A stretch of DNA of 64,000 nucleotides from Rheinheimera pacifica (GCF_900108485.1 NZ_FNXF01000012.1:19837-83836); one strand, 5' to 3'. Counted from the stretch's first letter, positions 9,950 to 18,470 are shown. The notes: a model not told the origin generated them from the letters alone. Numbers and translations are program-made.

Positions 9950-9975
9950 ATTCAATAAAACAGCAAATTGTGTAG

Positions 9976-10776
9976 TTAAGGCAGAGCTACTTCGAACGTA
10001 AAAGTAACAGACTCACGCACTTTATCTGCCAAGGCGGTAGCAGTATCGGCTGAGTAAGATGCTTCAATTAAATAGCGCCCGGCGTGCTGTGGGGTAAAAC
10101 TGAACTGGCCTTTGCTGTCGGTTTCAAATTCCACCCGGCCAGCATCATTGCGATACAGCTCACCTTCATAAGACAGTGTACCTTTTACACCAGCCTGCGG
10201 TTTGCCGTCCATGTTAAACACCAGTTGCAGGTTTTCTTCTGCTACCACATCGGCCGGGTGGGTATTGCTGCTAATTTCCAGCCCGCTACCCTGTAGTTTT
10301 ACCACGGTATCAGAGGGGCTGTTTACCGTAACGTAAGCAAAATTGCGGCTGCGCATTTGCACGGTTTCTACTTTTGTGGCGCCGGCAGGTAGCTGCGCCG
10401 TGCGCTCCTGTTTATTCGCCATTAGCCGCTTGCGCTCACCGTTTAGCTCATAGCTGGTGAAGTAACGCAGCGGGTTGGCCATTTCCAGCCGGTAAGTGCC
10501 ATCGCCAGCCAGTTGAACATCCGCCATAGATTTACGTTTCCCCTGATATACAGTTGTCACATCCTGTGCTTTACCATCAGGGGTATACAATTTAAGACTA
10601 TTCAAACCAATACCTTTATCAGGTACAAATGTCATATTGGCAGCAGAGGCATCAACCGCTATCCAGCTGTCTTGCTTAGATAACACGTAGTGGCTGGGTA
10701 CCAGCCATAAAGTGTGGGCGCTGACACTGGCACTGATACACAATGCCGACATGACTAATGCTGCTTTTTTTAACAT
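9976..10776 (-). CDS. DUF4198 domain periplasmic protein
   Basis: A 266-residue exported protein. A signal peptide ends near residue 20 (ISASVSA before HTLWLVPSHYVLS). The mature start with His-Thr-Leu-Trp is typical of DUF4198 proteins, which are often found beside metal-uptake genes. The body is beta-rich, with an immunoglobulin-like C-terminal part (GKPQAGVKGTLSYEGELYRN). It is the last gene of a PepSY-DUF2271-DUF4198 series. Binding of a metal or of an outer-membrane receptor partner is inferred from context in other genomes; the sequence does not show a substrate. Confidence 0.85.
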   Translation of the reverse strand: MLKKAALVMSALCISASVSAHTLWLVPSHYVLSKQDSWIAVDASAANMTFVPDKGIGLNSLKLYTPDGKAQDVTTVYQGKRKSMADVQLAGDGTYRLEMANPLRYFTSYELNGERKRLMANKQERTAQLPAGATKVETVQMRSRNFAYVTVNSPSDTVVKLQGSGLEISSNTHPADVVAEENLQLVFNMDGKPQAGVKGTLSYEGELYRNDAGRVEFETDSKGQFSFTPQHAGRYLIEASYSADTATALADKVRESVTFTFEVALP

Positions 10777-10814
10777 GTTAATATTCCTTAATAGTCTGTT
10801 AATTCAGGTATTAC

Positions 10815-11312
10815 TTAGCGCAGTATTGCGCTGATATCGCCAAGCTCACCGTCGGCGGCTATTTCAATTACTGCATTTGTCGCCGGCAGTTTAAAATCAT
10901 GTTTAGCCAGGCTACGGCCCCCCTGTTCGCGAGCGGCTTCGACGAAAAGCGTATACTTGCCAGCCGGCAGTGCGCCGCCGTCATCATTCTTTCCATCCCA
11001 GTGCAGGGTATAGTTGCCGGGTTTCTGCGTGGCACCGCTTACGGCATCAACCAAGGCCGTATTGCTACGGCCAATTTTGCGCCAAAAGCGGCGTAAGTCT
11101 TTTAACCAGTCTGGTTTTTCTACCCACAGTGCAATCAGTTTTACCGGTTGCTGCTGTGCATCTTCAATCCACACGGCAACATAAGGCCGGTGATACTGGC
11201 TGGTTTCTATTACTGGCAGTTCCAGCTTAATATCACTTTGTGCGGCCTGTGCCGTAGCGTGGCCAAATAAGACCGCAGCACATACACATAAACAAGCACC
11301 GGTTAACTTCAT
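10815..11312 (-). CDS. DUF2271 domain periplasmic protein
   Basis: A 165-residue exported protein. I start at the ATG at 11312, which has an AGGGAA ribosome site, rather than the longer frame from 11339. The signal peptide is about MKLTGACLCVCAAVLFGHATAQA. The mature part has the DUF2271 signature: HRPYVAVWIEDAQQQPVK, then TLHWDGKNDDGGALPAGKYTLFVEAARE. That second block resembles FlgD-like Ig folds. It sits between the PepSY and DUF4198 genes and is probably part of the same envelope complex or uptake system. Confidence 0.85.
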   Translation of the reverse strand: MKLTGACLCVCAAVLFGHATAQAAQSDIKLELPVIETSQYHRPYVAVWIEDAQQQPVKLIALWVEKPDWLKDLRRFWRKIGRSNTALVDAVSGATQKPGNYTLHWDGKNDDGGALPAGKYTLFVEAAREQGGRSLAKHDFKLPATNAVIEIAADGELGDISAILR

Positions 11313-11344
11313 AATGTTCCCTCTGCAATACGCCAACACCGGCG

Positions 11345-11974
11345 TTAATGTAACGACAAGATATATGCAAACAAACTGATAAAAATACCCAGCATGGCCA
11401 GGCTGTTACCGACACTGCGCCGCGAAGTTTGCTTAAGCATCAGATAAAACCCGGTCAGGGCAAAAATAATGCAGGCAACCGCGGTGAGGTCAATTAACAG
11501 TAGCCAGCTAAGCCCGGCATTACGGCCTTTATGTAAATCGTTTAACAGTGCCAGATAGCCGTTAAACTCCAGTTCCAGCTCGGCCGTGTTGGCGGCAAAA
11601 TCTACTACGACAGAGGCATACCCCGCCGGACGTTTGAAATCCAGTTCCAACAAGCTGTCGTCAGTATCAAACTGGTAACTGAATACCGATGCTTTAACCT
11701 GATGCTCGCTGCCAAGCCAGTCACGAAACTGCGAAGCAAGCGCGGCTTGTTCGCTGTCTGACTGAGGTAAATCGGTGTATTGCAATGCCTCAGGTAATGT
11801 CAGTACCTGCTGACGGCTGCTTTTACCTGCCGTGCTGTACAGGAGATCAGGGTGGTTCAGGGTTATACCGGTAATAGCAAAAAACAGTAGTAGTACCAAC
11901 ACCAGCATTGAGCTGTAGCTGTGCAGCAACCGCATAAATTTTGCCAGCACAGGGCCACGACTACGTTCTATCAT
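11345..11974 (-). CDS. PepSY-associated membrane protein
   Basis: A 209-residue protein of the PepSY-associated transmembrane class: a helix near 18-38 (LHSYSSMLVLVLLLFFAITG), a periplasmic PepSY-like region, and two C-terminal helices from about 155. Conserved-type histidines occur at the membrane edges (LLHSYS near 17 and NDLHKGR near 148), consistent with heme or metal electron-transfer roles known in this superfamily. First gene of the operon, with a 5-base gap to the DUF2271 frame. In other Alteromonadales such triads accompany TonB receptors; none is adjacent here. Confidence 0.8.
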   Translation of the reverse strand: MIERSRGPVLAKFMRLLHSYSSMLVLVLLLFFAITGITLNHPDLLYSTAGKSSRQQVLTLPEALQYTDLPQSDSEQAALASQFRDWLGSEHQVKASVFSYQFDTDDSLLELDFKRPAGYASVVVDFAANTAELELEFNGYLALLNDLHKGRNAGLSWLLLIDLTAVACIIFALTGFYLMLKQTSRRSVGNSLAMLGIFISLFAYILSLH

Positions 11975-12046
11975 TACAACACTACCGGTAAAAAAGTTAC
12001 CGGCATAATACTGATAACAATTCGCATTTGCAACAAAAAGTCAGAC

Positions 12047-12073
12047 ATAAAAAAAGGCGCATTTAAGCGCCTT
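12047..12073 (-). terminator. Intrinsic terminator after folE
   Basis: On the minus strand AAGGCGC-TTAAAT-GCGCCTT is followed directly by TTTTTATG. It lies about 30 bases beyond the folE stop. A strong rho-independent terminator. Confidence 0.85.
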
Positions 12074-12102
12074 AATATCAGCAAACCAGGCAAAACAATG
12101 CT

Positions 12103-12747
12103 TTAGTAGCGGGCAAGAAACTCGGCACGGGTGCGGCCATCATCTTTAAAAATACCGCCCAGCGCAGTGGTTTGGGTTTTGGAATTGACATCCATTACAC
12201 CACGCGATTTTACGCAGTAATGCACAGCTTCCATCGTTACCGCGACATTTTGGGTTTGCAGCAATGTTTGCATCGCCACCAGAACCTGTTGCGTTAAACG
12301 CTCCTGCACCTGCGGGCGCTGAGCAAAAAAGCGCACTATACGGTTAATTTTTGATAAACCAATAATGCGTTTTTCCGGAATATAGGCCACCGTAGCATAA
12401 CCATCAATCGTCACAAAATGATGCTCACAGGTGCTGGTAAAGCTGATGTCCTTCACCTTAACCATTTCCTTTACCTGCATTTTGTTTTCAATCAATGCCA
12501 TTTTTGGGAAGTTGGCATAATTAAGACCGCCAAAAATCTCATCGACATACATTTTTGCAATCCGATGCGGTGTCTCACTTAGGCTGTCATCCCGCAAATC
12601 TAAGCCCAGCGTGCTGACAACTTCCGCCATCAGGCTGTTTATCTTGTCGTACTTCTGATCACGCGACAAACCATTGTCCAGCATCGGAGTTTCAAGCCCC
12701 AGTGCTTCTAACGCGCTTCGTACCAATACTGCTTCTTCTGATAACAT
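12103..12747 (-). CDS. folE: GTP cyclohydrolase I
   Basis: A 214-residue zinc enzyme making 7,8-dihydroneopterin triphosphate, the first step of folate synthesis. Family motifs are intact: [18 protein letters not shown], the zinc region [37 protein letters not shown], and HYCVKSRG, which supplies the last zinc cysteine. I start at the ATG at 12747 ([20 protein letters not shown]), which aligns with E. coli FolE. The frame also has a TTG four codons earlier. It appears monocistronic, with its own terminator. Confidence 0.96.
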   Translation of the reverse strand: MLSEEAVLVRSALEALGLETPMLDNGLSRDQKYDKINSLMAEVVSTLGLDLRDDSLSETPHRIAKMYVDEIFGGLNYANFPKMALIENKMQVKEMVKVKDISFTSTCEHHFVTIDGYATVAYIPEKRIIGLSKINRIVRFFAQRPQVQERLTQQVLVAMQTLLQTQNVAVTMEAVHYCVKSRGVMDVNSKTQTTALGGIFKDDGRTRAEFLARY

Positions 12748-12842
12748 AACTATATCCAAACCGGCTGTTAGACCAACAATACGTGCCGCCGAGGCCGATA
12801 GTTTAAGAGTAAAGTCATTTTTTTGCCATTTTTATGATCAGC

Positions 12843-12873
12843 AAGCCCTGCGACAGAGAAAACCGCAGGGCTT
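12843..12873 (-). terminator. Hairpin after the DUF2750 gene
   Basis: A 10-base stem AAGCCCTGCG...CGCAGGGCTT lies 17 bases past the DUF2750 stop. T-tracts are poor on both strands, so termination here is likely but not certain. Confidence 0.5.
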
Positions 12874-12889
12874 TAAACAGCAGAAAGGC

Positions 12890-13243
12890 TTATTGCACCA
12901 GTGACAGGGCTTCCAGTAACTCGCGCGGTTCCACTTCCGGGCCGTTTAAACTTTCGTCCCAGTTAGTGCCAATTAACACACCATCGTCGTACATTTCTTT
13001 TAACCAACCATCACAAAATACGTCCAGTGGAATGGCTTCTGGCTTGTACACTGCCCACTCTTCAGAGCAATGCGCTTTGGCTGATGCTTCATCTGACCAG
13101 AACGGCATTACATCTGTGTCTTCAAATTCTACCGATTCAACTACCAGCAGATCTTCACCATCTGCTAATACATAAACCACACCATGGGTTTTAGCTTCTT
13201 CAACGAAACGCTGAAAACTAGGATCTTGCGCAAATTGACTCAT
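12890..13243 (-). CDS. DUF2750 domain protein
   Basis: A 117-residue acidic cytosolic protein. It matches the DUF2750 pattern as I know it: FVEEAKTHGVVYVLADGEDL, then MPFWSDEASAKAH and a C-terminal GPEVEPRELLEAL. Function unknown in the family. The ATG at 13243 is preceded by GGTGG at a suitable distance. An ATG at 13249 and a GTG at 13255 are in frame but poorly spaced. It is divergent from ettA. Confidence 0.8.
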   Translation of the reverse strand: MSQFAQDPSFQRFVEEAKTHGVVYVLADGEDLLVVESVEFEDTDVMPFWSDEASAKAHCSEEWAVYKPEAIPLDVFCDGWLKEMYDDGVLIGTNWDESLNGPEVEPRELLEALSLVQ

Positions 13244-13403
13244 ATTCATTTCCACCCGGGGTAAAGTACTGGTTGCTATTAGACCAGAAAGCGCGGCGTA
13301 AAAGCGAGTTTTATCTCATACACCAAGAGCGCGCCTTTCCCTGTCCGGTGAAAATAACGTACAATTGCTGGCACTATTACCAGCAATGATAAGCAGATAA
13401 AAC

Positions 13404-15065
13404 ATGGCTCAATATATCTACTCAATGCATCGTGTGTCGAAGGTAGTTCCGCCTAAGCGCACTATTTTAAAAGACATTTCGTTATCCTTTTTCCCTGGAG
13501 CTAAAATTGGCGTACTGGGTTTAAACGGCTCAGGTAAGTCTACCCTGCTGCGTATTATGGCAGGTGTCGACAAAGAGTTTGAGGGCGAAGCCCGGCCACT
13601 GGCAGGGACTAAAATCGGCTATCTGCCACAAGAACCGCAGCTGGATCCCGGCAAAACAGTGCGTGAAATTGTTGAAGAAGCTCTCAGTGACGTTAAAAAT
13701 GCACTGACCCGATTAGATGAAGTTTACGCCGCCTATGCCGACGAAAACGCCGATTTTGATGCCCTTGCACGTGAGCAAGGCGAGCTGGAAGCGTTAATTC
13801 AGGCCAAAGAAGGTCATAATCTGGACAATACGCTGGAGCGCGCTGCAGATGCACTGCGCCTGCCGCCGTGGGATGCCAAAATTGAACATTTATCCGGTGG
13901 TGAGCGCCGCCGCGTGGCTATTTGCCGCCTATTGTTAGAGCGCCCGGACATGCTGTTGCTGGACGAACCGACTAACCACCTTGATGCTGAATCTGTTGCC
14001 TGGCTGGAGCGCTTCCTGCACGATTACCCTGGCACAGTGGTGGCCATTACCCACGACCGTTATTTCCTTGATAACGTTGCCGGCTGGATTTTAGAGCTGG
14101 ACCGTGGTTATGGTATTCCGTGGGAAGGTAACTACTCTTCCTGGCTGGAACAAAAAGATGCCCGGCTGCAACAGGAAGAAAAAGCTGAAAATGCCCGCCA
14201 GCGTTCAATTAAGCAGGAACTTGAGTGGGTACGCACTAATCCGAAAGGCCGCCACGCTAAAAGTAAAGCCAGGATGGCCCGCTTTGAAGAGCTGCAAAGC
14301 CAGGAATTTCAAAAACGTAACGAAACCAACGAGCTGTTTATTCCGCCAGGGCCACGCCTGGGCGACAAAGTGCTGGAAGTTAATCACCTGCGTAAATCCT
14401 TTGGCGATCGCTTATTGATCGACGATTTAAGCTTCAGCATTCCCAAAGGTGCCATCGTTGGTATTATCGGCCCGAACGGCGCTGGTAAATCGACATTGTT
14501 TAAGATGATTAGCGGTGCAGAGCAAGCTGACTCAGGCGACATCAGTGTCGGTGACACCGTACAACTGGCCAGTGTTGATCAGTTCCGCGACAGTATGAAC
14601 CCAAAGAATACCGTTTGGCAGGAAATTTCTAACGGCCAGGATATGCTGCAAATTGGTAACTTCCAGATCCCAAGCCGGGCTTATGTTGGCCGCTTTAACT
14701 TTAAAGGCAACGATCAGCAGAAATTTATCGGCGAGTTATCCGGCGGTGAGCGTAATCGCGTCCATTTAGCCGCCCTGCTCAAAGCCGGCGGTAATATGTT
14801 GCTACTGGATGAGCCCACCAACGATCTGGACGTAGAAACACTGCGTGCCCTTGAGAATGCCCTGCTCGACTTCCCCGGTTGCGCTATGGTGATTTCGCAT
14901 GACCGCTGGTTCCTTGACCGTATCGCTACGCATATTCTGGATTACCGTGATGAAGGCAAAGTGAATTTCTTTGAGGGTAACTATTCAGACTATGAAACCT
15001 GGTTAAAAGCCACTTATGGTGCTGATGCGCTGGAACCACACCGCATTAAATACAAAAAAATCTGA
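13404..15065 (+). CDS. ettA: Energy-dependent translational throttle protein EttA
   Basis: A 553-residue soluble ABC-F ATPase that binds the ribosomal E site and gates the first elongation steps according to ATP/ADP. It has two ABC domains with Walker A GLNGSGKST (about 40) and GPNGAGKST (about 355), signature motifs LSGGERRRVA and LSGGERNRVH, Walker B LLLLDEPTNHLD and LLLDEPTNDLD, and the linker with KGRHAKSKARMARFEELQSQ. The length is almost identical to E. coli EttA (555). Single-gene unit with a strong terminator. Confidence 0.96.
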   Translation: MAQYIYSMHRVSKVVPPKRTILKDISLSFFPGAKIGVLGLNGSGKSTLLRIMAGVDKEFEGEARPLAGTKIGYLPQEPQLDPGKTVREIVEEALSDVKNALTRLDEVYAAYADENADFDALAREQGELEALIQAKEGHNLDNTLERAADALRLPPWDAKIEHLSGGERRRVAICRLLLERPDMLLLDEPTNHLDAESVAWLERFLHDYPGTVVAITHDRYFLDNVAGWILELDRGYGIPWEGNYSSWLEQKDARLQQEEKAENARQRSIKQELEWVRTNPKGRHAKSKARMARFEELQSQEFQKRNETNELFIPPGPRLGDKVLEVNHLRKSFGDRLLIDDLSFSIPKGAIVGIIGPNGAGKSTLFKMISGAEQADSGDISVGDTVQLASVDQFRDSMNPKNTVWQEISNGQDMLQIGNFQIPSRAYVGRFNFKGNDQQKFIGELSGGERNRVHLAALLKAGGNMLLLDEPTNDLDVETLRALENALLDFPGCAMVISHDRWFLDRIATHILDYRDEGKVNFFEGNYSDYETWLKATYGADALEPHRIKYKKI

Positions 15066-15073
15066 TGTTTTAT

Positions 15074-15101
15074 AACGCCCGCTACACTGCGGGCGTTTTT
15101 T
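15074..15101 (+). terminator. Intrinsic terminator after ettA
   Basis: AACGCCCGC-TACACT-GCGGGCGTT followed by a short T-run, eight bases after the ettA stop. It also overlaps the 3' end of the convergent solute-binding gene. Confidence 0.9.
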
Positions 15102-15852
15102 ACTGCAGCGGATGGTAACTGGATGACATAACCTGCTGATAAAGCGTTGTCGCAGCCACCTTATGATGCGCTTGCTTTAGCCTTGTCACCAGCTCAGGTG
15201 ACGTTTGTATATTAGCCGCCAGCCAGGTTTGCTGCGCTAACTCAGGCACAGCATACACAAAACGGATGTATTTTTCCGGCAACTTCAGGCTGGCGGCCAT
15301 ATCAGCCAGCGCTACCGGATCATCAATAACTAAATCGACCTTTCCATTGAGCAATAATTGCCACGATTCAGTGATATCGGCAGCCAGCACCAATTGCTGC
15401 CCCAGAGCAAAACCATTGTTCATTAAAAAGTTAGCAGATAAATCATCACGCTGAACCGCAATAGTAAATGTTCTAGCATCCTGCAGTTTTTCAATTTTAA
15501 TATCATTGCGATGGCTTAAAGCAACAAAACCCAATTGATACGCCGCAACAGTTCCTATCCAGTGAAACTCAGCCTCACGCTCTGCAGTGCGGGCCATGTT
15601 GTAAATAAGCACATTAGGCCGGCTTCTGGCGATACGCAGCGAACGGGCCCAGGGATACATTTCAATCTTGGTTTCCAGTTCGGCTTCCGTTAACACAGCC
15701 CTTACCAGTGCCGTACTAAGCCCCGCAACTTCCCCGTGTTGCATGGTCTGATGTGGCGGTGACAGCTCAGTAACAACCCGCAGAGGCGTAGCAGCAAAGA
15801 TGGCCCCACTCATACCATACAGCAATACAAAACACAGTCTTAACTTAACCAC
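15100..15852 (-). CDS. Periplasmic solute-binding protein, family 3-like
   Basis: About 250 residues. From the GTG at 15852 the product has a signal peptide (VKLRLCFVLLYGMSGAIFA, then ATPLRVVTELSPPHQ). The mature protein has the two-lobe bacterial solute-binding family 3 look: LRVVTELSPP, a GLSTALVRAVL helix, YPWARSLRIARSRPNVLIYNMARTAER and a C-terminal LDLVIDDPVALADM-type segment (here KVDLVIDDPVALADM). The frame opens further at a TTG at 15909, but that would bury the signal peptide. No transporter subunits lie nearby, so it may be a sensor-like orphan. Ligand unknown. Confidence 0.75.
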   Translation of the reverse strand: MVKLRLCFVLLYGMSGAIFAATPLRVVTELSPPHQTMQHGEVAGLSTALVRAVLTEAELETKIEMYPWARSLRIARSRPNVLIYNMARTAEREAEFHWIGTVAAYQLGFVALSHRNDIKIEKLQDARTFTIAVQRDDLSANFLMNNGFALGQQLVLAADITESWQLLLNGKVDLVIDDPVALADMAASLKLPEKYIRFVYAVPELAQQTWLAANIQTSPELVTRLKQAHHKVAATTLYQQVMSSSYHPLQ

Positions 15853-16117
15853 TTTAGCGCTCTTTGGTGTGTCATGTCTGCAGTATAGCTTATTGCAGTT
15901 CGGCGCCAAGCACCAGAATGGCTAATAAAAAAACAACTAATTTTTAGTCAATTTCACCAAATAAAGTTAGCCATATTTTTAAATAAGCAAATACAGAATA
16001 GTACAGAAATAAAAAAACAATAAAAATCAACAAGATAAACTTATATAAAATTCTGGCATGCTGTTTGTAATAGGAAGAGTGTTGTTAACCCTAACCAAAG
16101 ATAAAAAGGATGAAATG

Positions 16118-16375
16118 ATGAAAACATTAACTACTCTTACCCTGGCCACCGTTATCGCTATAAGTTTTGCTGCACCGGCTCAGGCCAACAATATCACTGA
16201 CGCGTTAACTGAAGCTGCAACCAACCAGCTTGCAGAATTGGCTGGGAATATTAAACAACAGGCTAAAGCGGCACTGGAAAAAACCGCAACAGAACTGTTC
16301 TTCGCAACCGGTACAGAACAAGCTGAACAGCACCTTGCTAAAACTACAGAGCAGGTAGCTGCCAGCAAAAAATAA
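16118..16375 (+). CDS. Small exported helical protein, unknown function
   Basis: An 85-residue secreted protein. AAGGA precedes tandem ATGs at 16115 and 16118; the second has the better spacing. The signal peptide is MKTLTTLTLATVIAISFAAPAQA, with an Ala-x-Ala cleavage site before NNITDALTEAATNQL. The mature 60 residues are Ala/Glu/Lys-rich and almost certainly alpha-helical, with no cysteines or recognised domain. About 260 AT-rich bases upstream separate it from the solute-binding gene. I do not recognise a family. Confidence 0.65.
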   Translation: MKTLTTLTLATVIAISFAAPAQANNITDALTEAATNQLAELAGNIKQQAKAALEKTATELFFATGTEQAEQHLAKTTEQVAASKK

Positions 16376-16410
16376 GGCCGTACTATGCAATTAAGTAAGA
16401 TGCAGCTAAG

Positions 16411-16449
16411 TAAAAACCGCTTACGCCAGGTTGTACAGCGTAAGCGGCT
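16411..16449 (-). terminator. Intrinsic terminator after the VOC gene
   Basis: On the minus strand CCGCTTACGC (loop of 11) GCGTAAGCGG is followed by TTTTTA. It overlaps the region between the convergent small exported gene and the VOC gene, and may serve both. Confidence 0.8.
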
Positions 16450-16454
16450 TAATG

Positions 16455-16808
16455 TTATTGCTCTGACCACACCGCCAGTTCATTACCATTTGGATCGGCA
16501 AAGTGAAAACGGCGACCGCCGGGAAAGGTAAAGACAGGTTTAACGATAGTACCGCCAGCAGCGAGGACCTTAGTTTCTGTTTGCTGCAAGTCTTTACTGT
16601 ATAACACTATCAAGGCAGCACCGGCTGCAACGCTGGATTGTTTTACTGAACGGTAAAAACCACCGTCCAGGCCTGAATTGGCAAAAGCCACATAATCAGG
16701 CCCGTAATCTGCAAACACCCAGCCAAAGACCTGCCCGTAAAACTGCTTTGCTGCCGCTAAATTATTTGCCGGAAGCTCTACATAATTGATTTTCTCATGC
16801 CCACTCAT
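16455..16808 (-). CDS. VOC family (glyoxalase-like) protein
   Basis: A 117-residue single VOC module: INYVELPANNLAAAKQFYGQVFGW at the N-terminus and FADPNGNELAVWSEQ at the C-terminus, giving the beta-alpha-beta-beta-beta pattern. Potential metal ligands are the first-strand Glu and the C-terminal Glu. Proteins of this type in proteobacteria are small cytosolic enzymes or binding proteins of unassigned substrate. Monocistronic, with terminator 16411-16449. Confidence 0.85.
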   Translation of the reverse strand: MSGHEKINYVELPANNLAAAKQFYGQVFGWVFADYGPDYVAFANSGLDGGFYRSVKQSSVAAGAALIVLYSKDLQQTETKVLAAGGTIVKPVFTFPGGRRFHFADPNGNELAVWSEQ

Positions 16809-16883
16809 TATTTAAGCTCCCAGTTTTTACCCATTTATATACTAATGTAATGCAAGCCTTAGGCGCTAACAAGATACCAGAAA

Positions 16884-16922
16884 CAGAAAAGCCACGCGGG
16901 TTGGGGACGCGTGGCTTTTCTG
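16884..16922 (-). terminator. Perfect 15-base-pair hairpin terminator
   Basis: CAGAAAAGCCACGCG and CGCGTGGCTTTTCTG flank a 9-base loop (16899-16907). The A/T-rich outer arms make it usable on both strands. It lies 18 bases past the stop of the 50-residue peptide gene at 16940-17092. Confidence 0.85.
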
Positions 16923-16939
16923 GTGTAGAACAGCTTGGT

Positions 16940-17092
16940 TTATTTACTTCTTACCAACGAACTGGTGTTGAGCGCCCGGCCCATTTTAGCCAGTAAGTGG
17001 TTGATACGACGGATCAGCAAAGCACGACCAATAGCATTGCTGCGCTTGCCAGTAACATTATGTTTATCTGCTGCAGTATTTAATGTTGTCAT
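16940..17092 (-). CDS. 50-residue basic peptide gene, unknown function
   Basis: A short frame from ATG 17092 to TAA 16940. It opens MTTLNTAADKHNVTGKRSNA and continues with IGRALLIRRINHLLAKMGRA, then LNTSSLVRSK. An excellent ribosome site (AGAGGTG, four bases before ATG) and a perfect terminator immediately downstream frame it as a discrete one-gene unit. The peptide is strongly basic (about ten Lys/Arg against one Asp and no Glu) with an amphipathic central helix (residues 19-41). I do not recognise a family. Alternatives: a nucleic-acid- or membrane-binding small protein, or a regulatory RNA with fortuitous coding. Confidence 0.6.
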   Translation of the reverse strand: MTTLNTAADKHNVTGKRSNAIGRALLIRRINHLLAKMGRALNTSSLVRSK

Positions 17093-17518
17093 GCTTCACC
17101 TCTGTGTTTAGCGTTGCTTATATGCTGTGCATTATGCCGACTTTTTGCACAACTCACGAACGAGATAAATTACAACCAAGCCATTAATAAATCTAATGAA
17201 TAAATAAGATAAAGTTCATTGTACATTCAAAAATATGTCACTAAGCAGCACGCCAAAAACCAATGAAATGTAATTTTTATGCATATAAAATAGCAAATTA
17301 TGCGCAGAGACTGCCACAGCAACTATAACTACGTTGAGGCAATAAGGCGGTAACTGGAATAGTCGTTGCGTAGTTTTGGTTAGTTATTCTAATCAAAAAT
17401 TACGCCACTAAAGCCGACAGATGCAAAAATGCAGCTTTTTAGGGTTTATAGTAGGCTGTAGCTTTGTTATATGCTAAATTAGTTGCGAAAGGTTCTCATT
17501 TACATTTTGGAGTTTAGT
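17093..17518. other. AT-rich intergenic region, divergent promoters
   Basis: 426 bases without a credible gene. It must contain the divergent promoters of the 50-residue peptide gene (minus) and the DUF6746-type gene (plus). AT-rich, with a possible extended -10 near 17468-17478 (TATATGCTAAAT). I see no riboswitch, repeat or tRNA. Confidence 0.5.
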
Positions 17519-17890
17519 ATGAAAAAAATCTTATCTGCAACATTGGTAACCGCTGCGTTGTTAAGTTCTGCAGTGGTTCAGGCCGATGAGCGGCCAGATC
17601 ATTATAAAGGCAAGCCTTCAGATACGCTGGAGCAAGCAGTAGCCAACTTCAGTGAATACAATCAAAAACTAAAAACAGTATTGGCAGGAGAGCTGACACC
17701 ACTGGCGATGGTAGAAATTCACGAGCTAACCTACACCATTGAAGTGGCGCTGGAAAAAATTCATGCTGAAACCGGCAAATTAAAAGACGTATTGGAAGAA
17801 GTGCACGTTGCCTCTGAGCATATGGACACAGCAACGGCTAAAGATCGGGGTGATGCTTACATTAAAGCAGCACAAACACTGGTGAAGTAA
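17519..17890 (+). CDS. DUF6746-type small exported protein
   Basis: A 123-residue secreted protein. The ATG at 17519 has TTTGGAG six bases upstream, and the 12 in-frame codons before it have no support. Signal peptide MKKILSATLVTAALLSSAVVQA, then DERPDHYKGKPSDTLEQA. The mature domain is helical with the block VANFSEYNQKLKTVLAGELTP followed by HELTYTIEVALEKIHAE and LEEVHVASEHMD, which I associate with DUF6746. Function is unknown; the four-helix look recalls cytochrome-b562-like folds, but no heme ligands are assignable. Confidence 0.65.
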   Translation: MKKILSATLVTAALLSSAVVQADERPDHYKGKPSDTLEQAVANFSEYNQKLKTVLAGELTPLAMVEIHELTYTIEVALEKIHAETGKLKDVLEEVHVASEHMDTATAKDRGDAYIKAAQTLVK

Positions 17891-17899
17891 TTAAATAGC

Positions 17900-17920
17900 A
17901 AGCCCGGCTAACCCGGGCTT
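17900..17920. terminator. Bidirectional terminator between convergent genes
   Basis: AAGCCCGG-CTAAC-CCGGGCTT, ten bases after the plus-strand stop and 19 bases past the convergent minus-strand stop at 17940. Short T-rich flanks occur on both sides. Confidence 0.75.
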
Positions 17921-17939
17921 TATGCTTTAAAACGCTAGA

Positions 17940-18470
17940 TTATTTTTTGGTAAGAATTTCTTCAGCATTAGCTGCTGCCCATTCATTCCAGGCATCTACT
18001 TTAGCATTAAAGTTCTCTACCGCTTGCGCTGTTGCATCAGCAATTAAACCATCAATTTGCTTGGCATATTTTTTATCAACTTTAGTTACCGGAACAACGT
18101 CGATACCGCGCTCCTGTAAACCTTTCTTCATAGTGTGAGTACGTAACAGCTGTAGCTGGCCGTTCTCAACATAAAAGTACTGGCTGTCTTTATTAATCGT
18201 TTTAAACTTAGGCTTGGTAGGACGCTTATCTGCTTTAGCCGGGCTATCCTGAGAATCAGTACTCAGAGAATCATTGTTTAATTTGTAACCTAATTGTTCC
18301 AGCGTAAAACCCTGAGATTTTGCTAACTGCTCTAACTGAGTGATCAGCTCAACTTCTACCTGACGCTCTGCTAACACCGTATTCAGAGTTTCAATAACGT
18401 CGGTCAGTTTACCCAGTGTTAGTTCTTTTGCTGCTTTCTTTAGTTCACGTTTATCTAATAAAATTGACAT
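17940..18470 (-). CDS. H-NS-like coiled-coil protein (putative nucleoid-associated)
   Basis: A 176-residue cytosolic protein. The N-terminal helices (KKAAKELTLGKLTDVIETLN, then VLAERQVEVELITQLEQLAK) and the segment SQGFTLEQLGYKL resemble H-NS/MvaT-type oligomerisation domains. A Lys/Pro-rich linker (ADKRPTKPKFK) follows. The C-terminal domain (DSQYFYVENGQLQLLRTHTM, then GLQERGIDVVPVTKVDKKYA) is not the usual H-NS AT-hook motif. Start: AAGGAG abuts the ATG at 18476, so initiation at 18470 with six-base spacing is the only sensible choice. Family assignment is inference. Confidence 0.5.
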   Translation of the reverse strand: MSILLDKRELKKAAKELTLGKLTDVIETLNTVLAERQVEVELITQLEQLAKSQGFTLEQLGYKLNNDSLSTDSQDSPAKADKRPTKPKFKTINKDSQYFYVENGQLQLLRTHTMKKGLQERGIDVVPVTKVDKKYAKQIDGLIADATAQAVENFNAKVDAWNEWAAANAEEILTKK

